Source: Entomomonas moraniae
GTDB taxonomy: Bacteria; Pseudomonadota; Gammaproteobacteria; Pseudomonadales; Pseudomonadaceae
Assembly: GCF_003991975.1 (NCBI RefSeq)
Contig: NZ_CP029822.1
Coordinates: 3,125,648 to 3,189,647 of the forward strand
Reading direction: 5' to 3'
DNA: 64,000 bases
In this document: positions 48,581 to 56,624 of the stretch, in pieces
Numbering within the stretch: position 1 is the stretch's first letter
Layout of the letters: the number at the start of each line of letters is the position of its first letter
Notes under the pieces: model-generated
Told to the model about the DNA's origin: nothing
The model's database searches: none
What the model saw: only the letters and a program-made list of their open reading frames with translations
Made by a program: the position numbers and the translations under genes

Positions 48581-49318
48581 TTATTGAGCGTTAAATGCTT
48601 GTCCATTTACTTTGTTACTGTCAGGACCAAGTAAATAAAAATAAATAGGAAGAATTTGCTCAGGTAATGGATTGTTTGTCACCACTTCATCAGGGTAAAT
48701 CTGTGCTCGCATCTCTGTTCTTGTTGCACCTGGATTGACACTATTGACGCGTACGTTTGTGTGTTGCAACTCGTCTGCAAGGCATTGCATAAGTCCTTCT
48801 GTTGCAAATTTAGATGTTGCATAAGCTGACCAGTTAGCACGGCCCATACGGCCGACAGAACTTGAGGTGAATATAATAGAGCTTTCAGGGGCTTTGTCTA
48901 ATAAAGGAAAGAGTGTTTTAGTTAAAGCAAAGCTAGCATTAACATTGATATGCATAACACGATTAAACTCATTATTAGAAAGCTGAGTAAAAGGTTTTAG
49001 ATCAGCGGCAACGGAAGCATTATTGACTAAACCATCTAAGTGAGTGATTTGCTCAGACAGTATGGTGTAGAGTGTCTGGTAGTCATCCTCGGAGGCATGT
49101 TCTAAATCAAAAGGGATTATTATAGGCTTGGGTAAGCCTTGGTCTACTACTAGCTCACTAACATATTGCAGTTTTTTAACTGAGCGTCCTAGTATGATAA
49201 CTCTTGCACCCAGAGTTGCACAACCAATAGCAAGTGCTTTACCAATGCCTTGCCCCGCACCAGTAATAAAAATGGTACGGTCAGCAAGTAAACAAGGAGG
49301 GGGAGTATAAGTATACAT
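48581..49318 (-). CDS. yciK: Short-chain dehydrogenase YciK
   Basis: A 245-residue SDR oxidoreductase of unknown substrate. The cofactor loop TGAGQGIGKALA is near residue 24. NNASVAADLKPF, the catalytic Ser and YATSK with its Tyr and Lys, and NPGATRTEMRAQIYPDE define the YciK subfamily. An in-frame TTG at 49333 precedes ATG 49318; the ATG gives the usual YciK start with DLL/LLADR before the Rossmann strand. In pseudomonads the gene lies downstream of ubiG and gph, which are absent here. Confidence 0.9.
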   Translation of the reverse strand: MYTYTPPPCLLADRTIFITGAGQGIGKALAIGCATLGARVIILGRSVKKLQYVSELVVDQGLPKPIIIPFDLEHASEDDYQTLYTILSEQITHLDGLVNNASVAADLKPFTQLSNNEFNRVMHINVNASFALTKTLFPLLDKAPESSIIFTSSSVGRMGRANWSAYATSKFATEGLMQCLADELQHTNVRVNSVNPGATRTEMRAQIYPDEVVTNNPLPEQILPIYFYLLGPDSNKVNGQAFNAQ

Positions 49319-49354
49319 GTAAAAATTAAGCAATATCTATAGGGTTAAAGTGAG

Positions 49355-49525
49355 TTATTCTTTTTCTTTTTTGTCCATCTCATCCCATTTTACGTTACGT
49401 TCACGAATAACTTTTTTCTCTGCTTCTGTTAAGTTGAGCTTTTTATTTGATTTTAATAAAGAAAATAAAGGACTAATAATAATACAAATTGCTATAAATA
49501 AGATTGTCCAACCATACCATGGCAT
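49355..49525 (-). CDS. Small DUF2897-like membrane protein (56 residues)
   Basis: A short minus-strand gene. The translated protein starts MPWYGWTILFIAIC, giving one membrane helix (about residues 6-24). It continues with a charged cytoplasmic tail containing LTEAEKKVIRERN and ends KKEKE. AAGGAG stands 9 bases before the ATG. The layout and the MPWY start match DUF2897 proteins that I recall beside yciK in Pseudomonas. It lies 36 bases upstream of yciK on the same strand, so it likely leads the yciK-eamA transcript. The function is unknown. Confidence 0.82.
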   Translation of the reverse strand: MPWYGWTILFIAICIIISPLFSLLKSNKKLNLTEAEKKVIRERNVKWDEMDKKEKE

Positions 49526-49546
49526 ATTAGATCACTCCTTTTATGA

Positions 49547-50152
49547 ATGAGTTATGTGATTAGTATAGTTTACTTTATGCTTAATAGGATACAATATTTT
49601 AATCATAACATTAGGATTGCATGTGGAACTATTGTGGCAGGAATAACGAATAGAAAGAAGTTTGTTATTGGCTTTTGGGTCATTTTTGCGTTGCTATTTA
49701 TTGTGTGCCATAAATTTTTAGCCAGTATTATTCTTGATTACCAGCGTCGCCCAGCGGTTGAAACTGAAGAAGCTTATCAATTGATGAGGCAATATCAGCA
49801 GTCTGTGCTTATTTTTTACAAGCAATATCACCGTTGTCCCGTAATGACTGATAAATCGTTGATAATACATAAAGTAGAGGCTTATCATTATGTTAAAACA
49901 ATACGCTTTTTAGAAGATCCCGCTACAAAAATGTGTTTTATTAATGCTGTGATGAGAAAGGATACGCCAAGTAAGGTTGTTAAAGGGCGTTTACTTATCA
50001 TTGCTTACGACACAAACAAACCGAATGATAACTGGCATTGTTATACGAATATTGAAAGTAAATATACGGTGTCTCCTTGTCGCGATAGACCATTACCCCA
50101 GAGTTTTTTGCATATTGTTCAGCAATATGAGTTATCTATAAAAGATGACTAA
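49547..50152 (+). CDS. Hypothetical single-pass membrane protein with four periplasmic cysteines
   Basis: I do not recognise this 201-residue protein. A basic stretch NRKK (35-38) precedes one membrane helix at about 39-63. A periplasmic domain follows with four cysteines (in HRCP, KMCF, WHCY and SPCRD), enough for two disulfides. The short N-terminal helix, then a soluble domain with late cysteines, is loosely like minor pilins, but no prepilin cleavage site is seen. The start is uncertain: ATG 49547, ATG 49577 and GTG 49634 are all possible, and none has a clear ribosome site. The gene is divergent from the DUF2897-like gene. Confidence 0.55.
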   Translation: MSYVISIVYFMLNRIQYFNHNIRIACGTIVAGITNRKKFVIGFWVIFALLFIVCHKFLASIILDYQRRPAVETEEAYQLMRQYQQSVLIFYKQYHRCPVMTDKSLIIHKVEAYHYVKTIRFLEDPATKMCFINAVMRKDTPSKVVKGRLLIIAYDTNKPNDNWHCYTNIESKYTVSPCRDRPLPQSFLHIVQQYELSIKDD

Positions 50153-50281
50153 GTAGAGAGTAAAGGAGCTTTTTGAGGTCGATTAATCTAATTCTATGCC
50201 ATCGTTGATTATAAATTGAGGGCAATTTCTGTTATAGTATAGGCTTGATTTTTTTATTTTTATTATGAGTTATTACTTTAC

Positions 50282-51721
50282 ATGCCCCATCTTTTTTCTG
50301 TTAAGCCTTTTAGTCGTCAAGTTATTAAGGAGAGTCATGATGATTATCAGGTGGTACAAGATTTTTATCAGACAGGGGAAAAGCGTACATCTCCTTTTCT
50401 CTTACATAAAAACAATTCGACTCCAGTTAGCTTTGAATATGATCATCTGCTAATTGATGGCGTATTAACGTTATATTATAGAACCGGTGCAGTAGAGCAA
50501 CAGATTACTTATAATGAAGGAAAACGTTGTGGGCTTTGGCAATCTTGGTATTTAAGTGGGCAGAAGGCGGGTGTTGGGCGCTTTTTACAAAATAATAAGG
50601 AAGATTGTTGGCGTAAATACTGGCCTGATGATCAAAGCTCCTATATTGAGTCTTATTATAAAAAAGGTTGGTTACATGGAGAACATAAAGCCTTTGATGA
50701 AGGGCGTTTAATCCTTGAAGGACATTTAGAAGAGGGCATGCGTACAGGAATATGGGTAACCTATTACGATAACCATCAGAAATCCATGGAGAAAAACTAT
50801 TACCAAGGCTTAGAAGAAGGTTCCTTTATCTCTTATTATGAGCAAGGAAATAAGTATGTTGATGGTTATTTTCATCATAGTGAACGAGAAGGATGGTGGG
50901 TTACTTATTATGAAAATGGCCAGAAAGAACAACAACAATGTTATGTCAATGGGAAAGCACAAGGCTTATATCAAGCTTGGTATGAATCAGGAGAAAAACA
51001 GACAGAAGGCTATTACCAAAATGGTGAGCGTCATGGTATATGGCGAACATGGTATGCAAACGGACACCTTAAAACAGAGGACAGTTATGACGAGGGAATA
51101 CGCCATGGCTTTTGTCGATCTTGTCACCCAGAAACGGATGAGCAAGTAGCTATTTATTTTGAAGATGGCTCACCTGTTGAAGATATTGTTTGGCTTGAAT
51201 GGCATGACAATGGACAACTAGCCCTAGAAGCACCTTATGTCAATGGATTAGAGGAGGGGCTGTGGCGACTATGGTATGAAAATGGTCAGCAAGATCAGCT
51301 GATTCCTTATCATGAAGGCTCTTTTCAGGGGGAAGGTGGGTGTTGGTATGAAAATGGCCAGAAAGAACGAGAAGGATGTTATGAAAAAGATTTCTTACAA
51401 GGTCTCACAAAATATTGGCATGACAATGGGCAATTAAAAACACAAGTGGCCTATGAGAAAGGATTAGAAGAGGGGCCATGTATTGACTGGTATGCCTCTG
51501 GCAGTAAAGAAAAAGAATGTTTTTATAAACAAGGGAAGTTAGTGGGCGCTTATGTTTTTTGGCATGAAAACGGAAATAAATCTGTTGAAGGTGTTTATAG
51601 AGACGGTTTACAAGTTGGATTCTGGCGATATTATTTAGAAAATGGTACGTTATTTAATGAAGTGTTGTTTGAGAATGGATTGGCCATCACGGGGATAGAT
51701 CGAATTTTCGAGTATCCCTGA
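50282..51721 (+). CDS. MORN-like (YwqK-type) tandem repeat protein
   Basis: A 479-residue protein built almost entirely of about 17 units of 23-24 residues, from about residue 60 to the end. The unit consensus is W-x-x-W-Y-x-N-G-Q-(x6-8)-Y-x-x-G-(x3)-G, for example LWRLWYENGQ and GCWYENGQKEREG. This is the MORN_2 type found in proteins annotated as YwqK-family antitoxins. Units 11 (FCRSCHPETDE) and 4 are the most diverged. No signal peptide is evident. No toxin-like gene is adjacent, so the antitoxin label is not supported. A scaffold or membrane-surface role is possible but unproven. Confidence 0.82.
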   Translation: MPHLFSVKPFSRQVIKESHDDYQVVQDFYQTGEKRTSPFLLHKNNSTPVSFEYDHLLIDGVLTLYYRTGAVEQQITYNEGKRCGLWQSWYLSGQKAGVGRFLQNNKEDCWRKYWPDDQSSYIESYYKKGWLHGEHKAFDEGRLILEGHLEEGMRTGIWVTYYDNHQKSMEKNYYQGLEEGSFISYYEQGNKYVDGYFHHSEREGWWVTYYENGQKEQQQCYVNGKAQGLYQAWYESGEKQTEGYYQNGERHGIWRTWYANGHLKTEDSYDEGIRHGFCRSCHPETDEQVAIYFEDGSPVEDIVWLEWHDNGQLALEAPYVNGLEEGLWRLWYENGQQDQLIPYHEGSFQGEGGCWYENGQKEREGCYEKDFLQGLTKYWHDNGQLKTQVAYEKGLEEGPCIDWYASGSKEKECFYKQGKLVGAYVFWHENGNKSVEGVYRDGLQVGFWRYYLENGTLFNEVLFENGLAITGIDRIFEYP

Positions 51722-51771
51722 GATAGAAATGACAAGGTCTCAGATAAGAACACCTTGTTAACCACTGGTAG

Positions 51772-54015
51772 CTAACTATTGAGACTACGCATAACTTCGA
51801 TGATGTTAGGAAGTTGTGAAATACGCCCCAGTAAACGCCCAAGTGCATCTAAGCTGGTGATTTCAATAGTTATTTTCATTGTTGCGGTATTGTTTTCTTT
51901 ATTTGAGAGAGTATTCATGGCGAGTGTGTTCACTTTCTCATTGAGTAAAACTTGTGAAATATCGCGCAGTAAACCTGATCGATCATAAGCTTTAATGTGG
52001 ATATCCACAGGGTATGTGTGTGCAGGTGCTATACCCCAATCAACTTGTATCATCCTTTCAGGTTCTTTACTCGCCAGTTGTAGCGCATTAGGACAATCTT
52101 GGCGGTGAATAGTTACCCCGCGGCCTATTGTGATATAACCAATAACAGGATCTCCCGGAACAGGATGGCAACAATTAGCCATCTGCGTCATAAGATTTCC
52201 TACACCCTGAATTTGAATTTCTCCTGCGTTATTTCCCATCCTACTTGGGCGGCGTTGTATGAGCTCAAGTTGTTCAATGGTATTATCACTGGGTTCATTA
52301 AGTTGAGTAGCAAGGTTAACAATGTGGTTAAGCCTCAAATCACCCGCACCCAAACCTGCAAAAAGATCATCAGCAGATTTGACATTTGCTTTTTCGATTA
52401 AGGCATTAAGATTAGGTAAGCGTAAAGCAAGACGTGAAAGCTCACGTTCTAACATTGCTTTACCTGCCACAATATTTTGATCTCGATCTTGTAGTTTGAA
52501 CCAGTGAATGATCTTAGCGCGCGCTTTTGATGTATTAATATAGCCAAGGTTAGAGTTTAGCCAGTCGCGACTAGGGCTTCCCTCTTTAGTTGTAATAATC
52601 TCAACTTGTTCCCCTGTCTTTAAAATATAGTTTAAAGGAACAATGCGACCATTGATTTTTGCACCGCGGCAGCGATGGCCTACTTCAGTATGCACTCGAT
52701 AGGCAAAGTCTAAAGGAGTGGCGCCTTTGGGTAAGTCGATAGCATGTCCATCGGGTGTGAAAACATAAACTCGGTCAGGTTCTGTGTCTAATCTGATTTG
52801 ATCCGCAATTCCCATGACATCACCGAGTTCTTCTTGCCATTCGAGAACTTGGCGCAGCCACGCAATTTTTTCTTCGTAGTGATCAGATTTATTTTTTAGA
52901 TCGGTTCCTTTGTAGCGCCAGTGTGCACAAACACCCAACTCTGCTTCTTCATGCATGCTATGCGTACGTATTTGTACTTCTAACACTTTCCCTTCTGGTC
53001 CAATCACGGCAGTATGCAATGAGCGGTAACCGTTTTCTTTAGGGTTGGCAATATAATCGTCAAACTCTTTAGGAATGTGTCGCCATAAGGTATGAACAAT
53101 ACCTAATGTTGTATAGCAATCGGCTAATGTAGGAACGAGTACACGAACAGCACGAACATCGTAAATTTGGCTAAATTTAAGCCCTTTCTTTTGCATTTTA
53201 CGCCAGATGGAGTAAATATGTTTAGCGCGGCCACTGATATCGGGTTCAATATGTGCTTCTTCAAGCTTTTCGCGTAGTTGTTGCATAACATCTGCAATGT
53301 ATTGTTCGCGATCAAGGCGACGCTCATGGAGTAATGTGGCGATCTGTTTGTATTGTTCGGGTTCTAAATAACGAAAAGAGAGGTCTTCCAGCTCCCATTT
53401 TATATGACCAATACCTAAACGATGAGCAAGAGGTGCATAAATATCAGCTACTTCGTGGGCAACCTTTATTTTTCTTTCAGGTGATGCGTTTTTAACAGCA
53501 CGAATGGCGCAAGTACGTTCGGCTAGCTTAATAAGTGCTACACGAACGTCATCAATCATGGCCACTAACATTTTGCGCAGGTTTTCTACCTGTGCTTGTG
53601 GTGTTAGCATATCAGATTGAACAGGGTTATTGGCAAGGGTGATAGCCGCCATACGTAAAACCCCTTCGATCAGTTTAGCAACGACATCACCAAATTTTGC
53701 TTGTACATCTTCTAAAGGAATATAGTTTTCGCGCACGGCACGATAGAGAACGGCAGCGATTAATGTTTCTTGGTCTAGGTTTAAGTCAGCAAGAATTTCG
53801 GCAATATCAAGCCCGTCATGAAAGCAAGACGTATCGTCATTCCAGCTTTTGTGAGATGGAGTTCCTGTATTAGCTGCATGATTGACATATTCACATGCTT
53901 CCCTTAAAGCATCTATATCTAAGTCAGAAACCATGGAGTTAATATGCTCTAACCATGTGTCTAGGTTAATACTACCATCTTCATTAATAGATTGATGTGC
54001 TTTGACCTGTACCAT
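51772..54015 (-). CDS. relA: GTP pyrophosphokinase RelA
   Basis: The ribosome-associated (p)ppGpp synthetase of the stringent response, 747 residues. The N-terminal pseudo-hydrolase domain lacks the HD pair: the site reads FHDGLDIAEIL then LYRAVREN, as in RelA rather than SpoT. The synthetase domain has RVLVPTLADCYTTLG, YRSLHTAVIGP and VQIRTHSMHEEAE. TGS (VYVFTPDGHAIDLPKGATP), a zinc-finger region with CCHPVPGD and a C-terminal ACT domain follow. It lies 47 bases after rlmD, in the cysM-rlmD-relA order of Pseudomonas. Confidence 0.97.
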   Translation of the reverse strand: MVQVKAHQSINEDGSINLDTWLEHINSMVSDLDIDALREACEYVNHAANTGTPSHKSWNDDTSCFHDGLDIAEILADLNLDQETLIAAVLYRAVRENYIPLEDVQAKFGDVVAKLIEGVLRMAAITLANNPVQSDMLTPQAQVENLRKMLVAMIDDVRVALIKLAERTCAIRAVKNASPERKIKVAHEVADIYAPLAHRLGIGHIKWELEDLSFRYLEPEQYKQIATLLHERRLDREQYIADVMQQLREKLEEAHIEPDISGRAKHIYSIWRKMQKKGLKFSQIYDVRAVRVLVPTLADCYTTLGIVHTLWRHIPKEFDDYIANPKENGYRSLHTAVIGPEGKVLEVQIRTHSMHEEAELGVCAHWRYKGTDLKNKSDHYEEKIAWLRQVLEWQEELGDVMGIADQIRLDTEPDRVYVFTPDGHAIDLPKGATPLDFAYRVHTEVGHRCRGAKINGRIVPLNYILKTGEQVEIITTKEGSPSRDWLNSNLGYINTSKARAKIIHWFKLQDRDQNIVAGKAMLERELSRLALRLPNLNALIEKANVKSADDLFAGLGAGDLRLNHIVNLATQLNEPSDNTIEQLELIQRRPSRMGNNAGEIQIQGVGNLMTQMANCCHPVPGDPVIGYITIGRGVTIHRQDCPNALQLASKEPERMIQVDWGIAPAHTYPVDIHIKAYDRSGLLRDISQVLLNEKVNTLAMNTLSNKENNTATMKITIEITSLDALGRLLGRISQLPNIIEVMRSLNS

Positions 54016-54062
54016 GAAACTACCTTAATAAAAAATGATTTTTTATTGTACCGATATTGCTC

Positions 54063-55421
54063 TTATCTCTCAAATAATACCATCGTTTCTATATGCGATG
54101 TTTGTGGAAACATATCTATTATACCTGCTTTTATTATTTGGTATCCTTGTTTTGTCAATAACTCAGCATCTCTTGCTAATGTTGCAGGATTACAGGAAAT
54201 ATAAAGTATACGATTTGTATCAAGCTCACCCATTTGCTTTATTACTTGTATTGCACCATCTCTGGGGGGGTCTAAGACAATAGCAGAGAGTTTTTCTCTA
54301 GTCCATGTTTTGCCAGTAATGGGCTGAGAAAGATCAGCTTGGTGAAATACGGTATTGTTAAGGTTATTGTTGAGAGCATTGTTTTTTGCGCTTTCGACCA
54401 TGGTTTCTACAACTTCAACACCGATCACTTTTTTGGCTTGGGTTGCCATAGGAAGTGTGAAATTACCTAGCCCACAGAATAAATCCAAAATCGTATCATT
54501 AGGTTGTATAGTTAACCAGTCAAGAGCCTGTAATACCATCTGTTGGTTGATAGAGGCATTGACTTGTATAAAGTCACCCATTTGATAATTTAGGTGAAGC
54601 GGTTTCGTTTCAAAGCTCAATGAATATTGCAATGCTTGTGTTTCATCAAAAGGCGTAGGCTTGTCTTTACCTTGTAACCAAAGTTGACAGTGGTTCTCTT
54701 TGCAAAAGAGTTGAAATTGTTGAATATCGCTATCAGTTAGCGGTTTTATATGGCGAACCAATAGTGCGGTATGGTCGCCATCAAATAGTTCAATGTGACC
54801 AAGGTTATGGGGCGCGTTTAATGCATTTAAGCAAGTGGGTAGTTTTTGTAATAGTTGCTGTAATGGAGCTGTTAGAACGAGACAATCTTTAATCGGAACG
54901 ATTTGTTGGCTAAATGCTGCCCTAAAACCAACATGAAGTGTTTTTGTCTTTTCATCAAAGCGTACCGCAATGCGTGCGCGACGGCGATAGCCAAAAGGCT
55001 CTCCGACTAATGGAGGTTGCCAGTGGGTTATTTTTATAGAAGAAAAACGCTGAAGTTGGTCAATAACACTGCTTTGTTTAAGCTGGACTTGCTCATCGTA
55101 AGGGATGTGTTGTAACTCACAGCCACCACAAATCCCCGCATACTGACAAAGGGGGGCTTGTCGAAGCGGGGAGGGGGTTATTATACGTTCGCATTTAGCA
55201 TTAACCCATTGGCTTTGAGAGGACATAACTCTAGCTTCTATCTCCTCTTGAGGGAGTGCCCCTGCAACGAACCATGTTTTATCTTGTAGCTTGACGATTC
55301 CTCGGCCATCATGAGAAAGGCGCTCAATGGTCAAGCACTGCTTTTTCCCTACAGGAATTGTTTTTGTTATACTTTGCTTGTGGTTATGTTGGAAACGTAG
55401 GTTAGTATTTTTCTTTTTCAT
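54063..55421 (-). CDS. rlmD: 23S rRNA (uracil-1939-C5)-methyltransferase RlmD
   Basis: An S-adenosylmethionine-dependent methyltransferase of 452 residues that makes m5U1939 in 23S rRNA. The N-terminal TRAM domain is at about 20-80. The iron-sulfur cysteines are in LCQYAGICGGCELQH (C92, C98, C101). The methyltransferase domain has LDLFCGLGNFTLPMA, VLDPPRDGA and the catalytic-cysteine motif YISCNPATLARD. Its start overlaps the cysM stop by four bases (ATGA), which implies coupling. Confidence 0.97.
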   Translation of the reverse strand: MKKKNTNLRFQHNHKQSITKTIPVGKKQCLTIERLSHDGRGIVKLQDKTWFVAGALPQEEIEARVMSSQSQWVNAKCERIITPSPLRQAPLCQYAGICGGCELQHIPYDEQVQLKQSSVIDQLQRFSSIKITHWQPPLVGEPFGYRRRARIAVRFDEKTKTLHVGFRAAFSQQIVPIKDCLVLTAPLQQLLQKLPTCLNALNAPHNLGHIELFDGDHTALLVRHIKPLTDSDIQQFQLFCKENHCQLWLQGKDKPTPFDETQALQYSLSFETKPLHLNYQMGDFIQVNASINQQMVLQALDWLTIQPNDTILDLFCGLGNFTLPMATQAKKVIGVEVVETMVESAKNNALNNNLNNTVFHQADLSQPITGKTWTREKLSAIVLDPPRDGAIQVIKQMGELDTNRILYISCNPATLARDAELLTKQGYQIIKAGIIDMFPQTSHIETMVLFER

Positions 55422-56323
55422 GCGTGTGGATCGTTATAAATACCAGTTGATAAATAGCGATCGCCGCGATCACAGATGATGGCTACAATGGTTGCATTAT
55501 TGACTTCTTTGGATAGCCTAAGTGCCCCTGCAACTGCTCCGCCCGAAGATACCCCACAGAAAATACCTTCTTCTCGCGCTAAGCGGCGCATTGTATCTTC
55601 TGCCTCTTGTTGCTCCATATCGATAATACGGTCAACACGTTGAGCTTCAAAAATTTTTGGTAAATAGGCAGGATTCCAACGTCTGATCCCCGGAATAGAT
55701 GAACCCTCTTTAGGTTGTAGACCAACAATTTCAATAGCATTGTTTTGCTCTTTAAGATAACGAGAAACACCCATGATGGTGCCTGTTGTTCCCATAGCAC
55801 TGACAAAATGAGTCACAGAGCCTTGTGTTTGTTGCCATATTTCAGGGCCTGTACTGGTGTAATGTGCTTCTGGGTTATCGAAATTGGCAAATTGATTCAG
55901 TACCAACCCCTGTCCATTCTTCTGCATTTCAAGGGCAAGGTCACGAGCACCTTCCATTCCTGTTTCTTTTGATACAGTAATAAGCTTTGCACCATAAGCA
56001 GACATGGCCGCTTTACGCTCAGCACTCATATTATCGGGCATAATGAGTGTCAGTTTATAGCCTTTAATAGCCGCAGCCATGGCCAAGGCTATACCTGTAT
56101 TACCGGATGTGGCCTCAATCAGTGTATCTCCTGCTTTGATAGCACCACGCTGTTCTGCCAGTGAAATCATTGATAAAGCAGGTCTGTCTTTGACAGACCC
56201 CGCAGGATTATTTCCTTCAAGTTTGACCAAAATAGTGTTGGTAGTTTTACCAGATAGTCTTTGTAGTTTTACCAGAGGCGTGTTGCCTATAGTTTCAGCA
56301 ATAGAGGGATAATTTATGCCCAT
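55418..56323 (-). CDS. cysM: Cysteine synthase B (O-acetylserine sulfhydrylase)
   Basis: A PLP enzyme making cysteine from O-acetylserine and sulfide or thiosulfate, 301 residues. The PLP lysine is K45 in NNPAGSVKDRP. The substrate loop EATSGNTGIALA and the phosphate-binding GTTGTIMG are present. The NPAGSVKDR form and the short length mark CysM rather than CysK. It heads cysM-rlmD-relA. It links functionally with the sulfate transporter at 8.5-12.3 kb. Confidence 0.95.
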   Translation of the reverse strand: MGINYPSIAETIGNTPLVKLQRLSGKTTNTILVKLEGNNPAGSVKDRPALSMISLAEQRGAIKAGDTLIEATSGNTGIALAMAAAIKGYKLTLIMPDNMSAERKAAMSAYGAKLITVSKETGMEGARDLALEMQKNGQGLVLNQFANFDNPEAHYTSTGPEIWQQTQGSVTHFVSAMGTTGTIMGVSRYLKEQNNAIEIVGLQPKEGSSIPGIRRWNPAYLPKIFEAQRVDRIIDMEQQEAEDTMRRLAREEGIFCGVSSGGAVAGALRLSKEVNNATIVAIICDRGDRYLSTGIYNDPHA

Positions 56324-56624
56324 AGCCTTTAGTATTCTCTTAAGCTAGTTGAATTAATTATTTATCATACACTATACACATAAAAAGGATGAAACTGGAT
56401 TTTTTAAGTCTTTTTATTAAGTATTTTTATTCATAAGGATAGAGAAAAAATTTATAAGTTTTATTTCAGTTTTGAGAGATGTATCACAATTACCTATTAA
56501 ATAAAATGACGATAAATTATGTTAACGTATACTACCTTAGTATTAATAAACAATATTTTTATTCTAAATATAAGACGCTTAGCAGCGTTAAGTAAGGTTT
56601 TATGAGTAGCGGGAGATTACTTAT
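56324..56624. other. 301-base divergent region between cysM and the autotransporter
   Basis: Very AT-rich DNA. A 29-codon frame at about 56506-56595 lacks supporting features and is not called. GGGAGA before the autotransporter ATG is the only clear site; it suggests that gene has its own promoter here. Confidence 0.5.

Noticed and set aside
49350-49550. Plus-strand 66-codon frame downstream of the yciK start
   Set aside because: The opposite strand carries the DUF2897-like gene with a good ribosome site, so the plus-strand frame is its shadow.
50282-54015. Toxin-antitoxin pair (YwqK-type repeat protein with relA)
   Set aside because: relA is a full-length housekeeping stringent-response gene on the opposite strand; convergence alone gives no functional pairing.
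56506-56595. Possible 29-residue peptide upstream of the autotransporter
   Set aside because: The frame has no ribosome site and no coding bias, and AT-rich DNA yields such frames by chance.
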